DNA of 47,237 nucleotides from an uncultured Prevotella sp. GTDB lineage: Bacteria; Bacteroidota; Bacteroidia; Bacteroidales; Bacteroidaceae. Made by a program: the position numbers and the translations under genes. Where the stretch lies: contig CALUIJ010000047.1 of assembly GCA_944320675.1 (NCBI GenBank), positions 1 to 47,237 on the forward strand, read 5' to 3'. The stretch's first letter is position 1; each line of letters starts with the position of its first letter. Below the pieces are notes generated by a model, which had not been told where the DNA came from, ran no database searches, and saw nothing but the letters and a program-made list of their open reading frames with translations. Below are positions 44,001 through 47,237 of the stretch, piece after piece.

Positions 44001-45044
44001 TTATAAATACTTTTTTAGTTGTTCGGAAATCGCCTTCGCCATTAATGGAGGAACGGCATTGCCTACTTGTTTCAACTGGCTACCCTTATTGCCCAAGAAT
44101 ACAAAGTTGTCTGGAAAAGACTGTATGCGAGCTGATTCACGAACGGTTGGCACACGATTGTATTGATAGTGGAAATGATGGTTGTGTCCACAGTCTATCG
44201 TAAAGCTCGGCTTTTTGCTATTGAGCCTTGTCCAAGCGATATGCACTTTTCTCGTCTGTTGCAATTCCATAGGCAGATCTTTGTAATTTCCACCATCAGG
44301 AACCATTGCTATAATTTCCTTTGTCTTATCATTGTGTTTTGTTATGTCATGATTGTAAACCCCTTTACTATTTTGACGAATAAACCGCTGATAAGCGTTT
44401 TGAGCATCCATCGGATACGCATCACCATCAGCAAGACTTCCTTCAGGAAGGTCACAAATTGCTTCATAAGAAGTCACCTTAGGACTGCATAACGGACTTG
44501 GAAAACTATAGTTAGTACCATCTGCAAAGCCAACAAATACAGCTCTCCGCCTATTTTGCGGAACTCCATAATCAGAGGCTGTCATCACTTGTACATTCAC
44601 AGTATATCCGATATTTTCAAAATCTTTCATTATTGAATCAATAACAATACCGCCTCCGATGCTCAAGATATTTGGAACATTCTCCATAACAAAGGCTTTA
44701 GGACGGAAGCATCTTACAAAATCCACAAAAGATTTATACAATTTGTTGCGTTCGTCCTCTATTATTCTTTTTCCAGCCACGGAAAACCCCTGACATGGAG
44801 GTCCACCAATGATAACATCAACATTCGTAATGTTATACTCCGTCTTAACCTTATCAGGAGAAAGGCAAGAAAGGTCAGCACATAAAGTTTGGGGATTTTT
44901 TCTATTATGCTCATAAGTTTCAAGAGCATCCTTCCAATTGTCTATAGCCAATAACCCCTTGAATCCACTCATTTCGAATCCAAGAGACATACCGCCACAA
45001 CCAGAAAACAAATCGATGAATGTATATTGTTCCTTTTCCGTCAT
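44001..45044 (-). CDS. DNA C5-cytosine methyltransferase M2
   Basis: A 347-residue m5C methyltransferase of standard size with motifs I DLFSGCGGMSLG (11-22), IV GGPPCQGFS with catalytic C84, VI ENVPN (121-125), VIII QNRRRAVFVGF, then a target-recognition region, IX RESARIQSFPD and X GNAVPPLM near the C-terminus. It differs clearly from M1 in its recognition region. It is the first intact gene of the RM operon, and 12 bases upstream ends the tail of a decayed controller gene. Typical for systems with an asymmetric site, in which each strand needs its own enzyme. Confidence 0.94.
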   Translation of the reverse strand: MTEKEQYTFIDLFSGCGGMSLGFEMSGFKGLLAIDNWKDALETYEHNRKNPQTLCADLSCLSPDKVKTEYNITNVDVIIGGPPCQGFSVAGKRIIEDERNKLYKSFVDFVRCFRPKAFVMENVPNILSIGGGIVIDSIMKDFENIGYTVNVQVMTASDYGVPQNRRRAVFVGFADGTNYSFPSPLCSPKVTSYEAICDLPEGSLADGDAYPMDAQNAYQRFIRQNSKGVYNHDITKHNDKTKEIIAMVPDGGNYKDLPMELQQTRKVHIAWTRLNSKKPSFTIDCGHNHHFHYQYNRVPTVRESARIQSFPDNFVFLGNKGSQLKQVGNAVPPLMAKAISEQLKKYL

Positions 45045-45056
45045 TGTTATTCTATT

Positions 45057-45351
45057 CTATCTTTTAAAACCCTTTTTTACTATAGACAAATTGTTAACTT
45101 CATCTTCCCGTTCATCTGAGCCTAAGCTGTCTGTTCCATTTGATGTCATATTTCAAATCTCATTTAGTTCGAAAAAATACTTTTGCTATAGATTTTAGAG
45201 TTTCTAAACTTGGTTGCAAAGTATTTGTACACAATTTAGAGACTATTGTCCGTTCCTTATTTCACTGTCCTGCAAGTCATTTACTGGTTCTGCATTGCTC
45301 TGCGATGACTACTTTCAGACGATTGATGTTTTCACTACTCTGTATATTCCT
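45057..45351 (-). pseudogene. Decayed XRE-family controller gene of the RM operon
   Basis: Minus-strand translation from 45351 gives, after a lost start (AGG where ATG would be expected at 45351-45349, then NIQSSEN), the segment INRLKVVIAEQCRTSK, an in-frame TGA where the family has W, LAGQ, a second TGA, NKERTIVSKL, CTNTLQPSLETL and KSIAKV. This matches the small Bacteroidetes XRE regulators found before cytosine methyltransferases (family pattern NRLKVVL...KWLAEQLGK...TVSKWCTNT.QPSLETL, recalled). At a T-run near 45175 the frame shifts, and a related tail runs through a third TGA and GTDSLGSDE to a stop at 45057, 12 bases before M2. Codon-level similarity is strong; the family assignment is from memory. 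Confidence 0.75.
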
Positions 45352-45393
45352 AATTATACATATATTCCCGCTATTAACATTTGTAATTGATTG

Positions 45394-45401
45394 CAAAGGT
45401 A
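45394..45401 (-). promoter_or_regulatory. -7 element of the RM operon
   Basis: TACCTTTG on the minus strand at 45401-45394, a perfect TAnnTTTG box, 43 bases before the expected start of the controller remnant. No TTTG at -33. It would give a transcript through controller, M2, nuclease and M1. Confidence 0.55.
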
Positions 45402-45499
45402 TAAATTTAATCTTTAATATTATGAAGAAAATAAATAATATTGGTGTAAAACACTAATTCGGCTCAAAAATCATCGTTCTAAATTTTTTGTGGATAGAG

Positions 45500-45537
45500 T
45501 AAAAAACAGAGGGTGTGTCTAAATTCGACACACCCTC
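45500..45537 (-). terminator. Right flanking hairpin, terminator of the helicase gene
   Basis: Stem GAGGGTGTGTC (45509-45519) / GACACACCCTC (45527-45537) around TAAATTC. On the minus strand it is followed by TGTTTTTT, an intrinsic terminator for the gene ending at 45637. Compared with the hairpin at 41071-41100 only the pair next to the base of the loop differs (C-G there, T-A here), a compensated change. Confidence 0.75.
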
Positions 45538-45636
45538 TTCATCCATACAATAATCAAGACAAAAAAATCTGGCAGGGGCATTTTCAGCCGTCTCCGCCAG
45601 ATATGCTTTGTTCTGCGTCCGTGTTGCATTATTCTC

Positions 45637-47237
45637 TTATGTCACGAGCTTTACCGTCTTTACATTTCCTTGAACCAAGGTCAGTCTGGCCGTTCCGTTG
45701 CGGCCTATCTCTACCTTTGAATACCTTGCCTCAATTACCACGCGCCCATCCAACGTAATTACGCCCCACCGGCAAGGACAGGCCTCGAAGGCACAGAAGC
45801 ATCCGACGGGAGCCTGGATATTCCTATACACGGGAGGGACGATAATCCTTTCGCCGAACTTCAGTCCCCATTTCATCCCCGACCTGAAAGGCATTGCGCC
45901 CTGCAGACCTGCCAAGCGGGTAATGCGTCTTTCAGCCGTCTCACTGCGCCTGGCAGCCTCCGCAGCCGAAGCCCGGGCTACAGCTTCCGCCTTAAGGCGC
46001 GGAACGACGACGGCAAAATCTTCTTCCGCCGATTCAGGACGCTCGCAGGCAATACGGCGTTTCCCCTTACCGTCCTCAACATGATAGTACACCCCGTCAA
46101 CGTCGACGACGATTATGCCGCCGTCCGCAAGTTGACCGCAGAAGCCGTAAACCTCGTCGTAATCGCCGGCAATGATGCAACTGGCACCACTGCCCCATCG
46201 TCCGTCGGGTTCGTCTATACTGCGGCAGCATCCTACCGAACCGTAATCAACCACCTTTACATAAAACCCATGCGGCGTGAGGTTGCAATTGCCTGAATCA
46301 AATGCCTTGACACGCCCTTTCCTCGTGCGGCTGAATATATAACGGCCGGCTTTCAGCATCACGACGTCGCCGTACATCACCACCGTCGGACGTTCATGGT
46401 ACACGCTGCCGTTTTTTAAGTCAATGTAAGAGACGGCACCATTCCTGCCGGTTACCGATGCCACTCCACCTTTCAACAGCTTCACCGCTTGGTTACGCCC
46501 AATGGGCTGAACCTCGCCGCCGTCGCCGTCGACTACGCACACGGCACCATCTGATTTTTCAACAACGGCGTAGCCGTCACAAACGCCGAAGACATTCCTA
46601 TACTCCGGCTTCACCGTTATCAGGTTGCCGCGCCTAAGCCCGTAAAGCCCGGCCGTCCTGTCCCTAAAGGCCTTCAGCGGTTCACTGACGCAAAGTCTGA
46701 TATCACCTTTCGTCCCGTCGTTGAGAATGTCAAACAGGCCGTCGTGGGTAACAACCACCTCGAGGTCGCAGTCTTGGCCGACCACCTCATGCTCCACCCG
46801 GCACAATGCCATGGCAACCGTCCCCGAACCGTCGGCCGCGGGGACGCCCTTGCCCGCCAAACGCCCCTCGAACATCGCCTGCCAGTCCCTATCAGCCGTA
46901 GGGATGCCGAATAGGCGGTAAAGCCCGACGTTGTCAATAAGCACGCACGTCTCCTTACCGCCGGTCTTGCGCAACCCGCGGCCCACCTGCTGCAAGTACT
47001 TCGCCAAAGACAAAGTCGGACGGGCGAGCTGGACGAACCCGACGTCGGGACAGTCGAAACCTTCGCTGAACACGTCGACGTTCACCAACACACGTATCCG
47101 GCCACGCCTAAAATCATCAACCATCAGTTTGCGCAGCCCGGCAGGAGTCTTGCCGTCTATGGCCACGGCGCTCAGTCCGCGCTCGTTATAATAGCCGGCG
47201 ATGTTCCTTGCGTGCTCGATGCTGACGGCGTAGACAA
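45637..47237 (-). CDS. SF2 helicase with WG-repeat-like C-terminal part, 5' end outside the window
   Basis: The open frame continues past the right edge (VYAVSIEHARNIAGYYNERG), so only the C-terminal 533 residues are seen. They begin within the second RecA domain of a DEAD/DEAH-type helicase: VNVDVFSEGFDCPDVGFVQL (motif V) and YLQQVGRGLRKTGGKE (motif VI, arginine fingers). About 400 residues of beta-rich sequence follow, with short strands such as GLRRGNLITVKPEYRNVFGV and, near the end, a helical stretch (LKAEAVARASAAEAARRSET) and KWGLKFGERIIVPPVYRNI, which looks like a WG repeat. Substrate is unknown. It reads towards the RM operon and ends in a terminator. Confidence 0.8.
   Translation of the reverse strand, partial: VYAVSIEHARNIAGYYNERGLSAVAIDGKTPAGLRKLMVDDFRRGRIRVLVNVDVFSEGFDCPDVGFVQLARPTLSLAKYLQQVGRGLRKTGGKETCVLIDNVGLYRLFGIPTADRDWQAMFEGRLAGKGVPAADGSGTVAMALCRVEHEVVGQDCDLEVVVTHDGLFDILNDGTKGDIRLCVSEPLKAFRDRTAGLYGLRRGNLITVKPEYRNVFGVCDGYAVVEKSDGAVCVVDGDGGEVQPIGRNQAVKLLKGGVASVTGRNGAVSYIDLKNGSVYHERPTVVMYGDVVMLKAGRYIFSRTRKGRVKAFDSGNCNLTPHGFYVKVVDYGSVGCCRSIDEPDGRWGSGASCIIAGDYDEVYGFCGQLADGGIIVVDVDGVYYHVEDGKGKRRIACERPESAEEDFAVVVPRLKAEAVARASAAEAARRSETAERRITRLAGLQGAMPFRSGMKWGLKFGERIIVPPVYRNIQAPVGCFCAFEACPCRWGVITLDGRVVIEARYSKVEIGRNGTARLTLVQGNVKTVKLVT

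Larger units (their letters stand above)
45045..45636. other. RM leader and border region
   Basis: Nearly 600 bases without an intact gene. From left to right it holds the remains of an XRE-type controller (45057-45351), a minus-strand promoter -7 (45394-45401), AT-rich sequence and the right flanking hairpin (45500-45537). Confidence 0.6.

Noticed and set aside
45160..45351. TGA codons in the controller remnant as evidence for TGA read as tryptophan
   Set aside because: Other genes in the window use TGA as a normal stop (folD and purN overlaps for example), and the same remnant also has a lost start and a frameshift, so decay is the simpler reading.
45140..45457. 105-codon plus-strand frame opposite the controller remnant
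   Set aside because: Its sequence is the complement of the regulator remnant and looks like an accidental hydrophobic frame in AT-rich DNA.

Overview
The window is a stretch of chromosome from an anaerobic member of the Bacteroidales. The evidence is the Bacteroidetes promoter grammar (TTTG, 19-20 bases, then TAnnTTTG, found intact several times), A-rich start regions without strong Shine-Dalgarno sites, Bacteroidetes-specific families (DUF5606, DUF5690, GldB-like lipoprotein, long NusB, EFR1 ferredoxin), an archaeal/eukaryotic-type ProRS and a ferredoxin-dependent 2-oxoacid oxidoreductase. The family (Prevotellaceae, Muribaculaceae or other) cannot be fixed from sequence alone. I saw no tRNA or rRNA gene, CRISPR array or replication origin.

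Layout. 1-1543: a DUF5690 membrane-protein gene cut off after 87 codons, probably by an insertion sequence that runs off the left edge, then an HTH regulator split into two frames at an A8 tract. 1768-3129: a stand-alone TrpB2. 3234-8682 (minus): ffh, folD, a small TPR protein and the four subunits of a 2-oxoacid:ferredoxin oxidoreductase. 8683-9714: 1 kb without a convincing gene, holding a long inverted repeat and a 22-bp-period repeat. 9715-11609 (minus): alanine dehydrogenase and a DUF2461 protein. 11642-15634 (minus): nth, DUF5606, coaE, ybbR-like, yajC and nusB, tightly packed, with a divergent plus-strand cluster rplY, pth, S4 protein, purN and an AddB-like nuclease (15856-20967). 20977-23956 (minus): cdd and two lipoprotein genes. 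23957-24970: a second 1 kb gap with the same kind of 22-bp repeat. 24971-28528: lower-ligand cobalamin assembly genes cobU-cobT-cobS-cobC plus a nucleotidyltransferase-fold protein. 28544-30872 (minus): comF and proS. 31233-37050: threonine operon thrA - apgM-like - thrC followed by an EFR1 ferredoxin. 37205-41046: OmpA-like lipoprotein, mtgA and a UvrD/PcrA helicase.

41071-45537 is the accessory part. An AT-rich restriction-modification operon on the minus strand encodes two different C5-cytosine methyltransferases around a DUF3883/PD-(D/E)XK nuclease. Two near-identical hairpins bracket it. The leader that looks empty upstream of the first methyltransferase holds the remains of an XRE-type controller gene, with a lost start, in-frame TGA codons and a frameshift, directly behind a good promoter -7 element. 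The RM operon therefore appears to have lost its own regulator while its enzymes stayed open. Beyond it, a minus-strand SF2 helicase fused to a WG-repeat-like tail runs off the right edge.

The main points to follow up are the decayed controller and two-methyltransferase RM system, the 22-bp-period intergenic arrays, the A8 frameshift in the HTH gene, and the threonine operon in which an alkaline-phosphatase-superfamily mutase homologue occupies the place of homoserine kinase.
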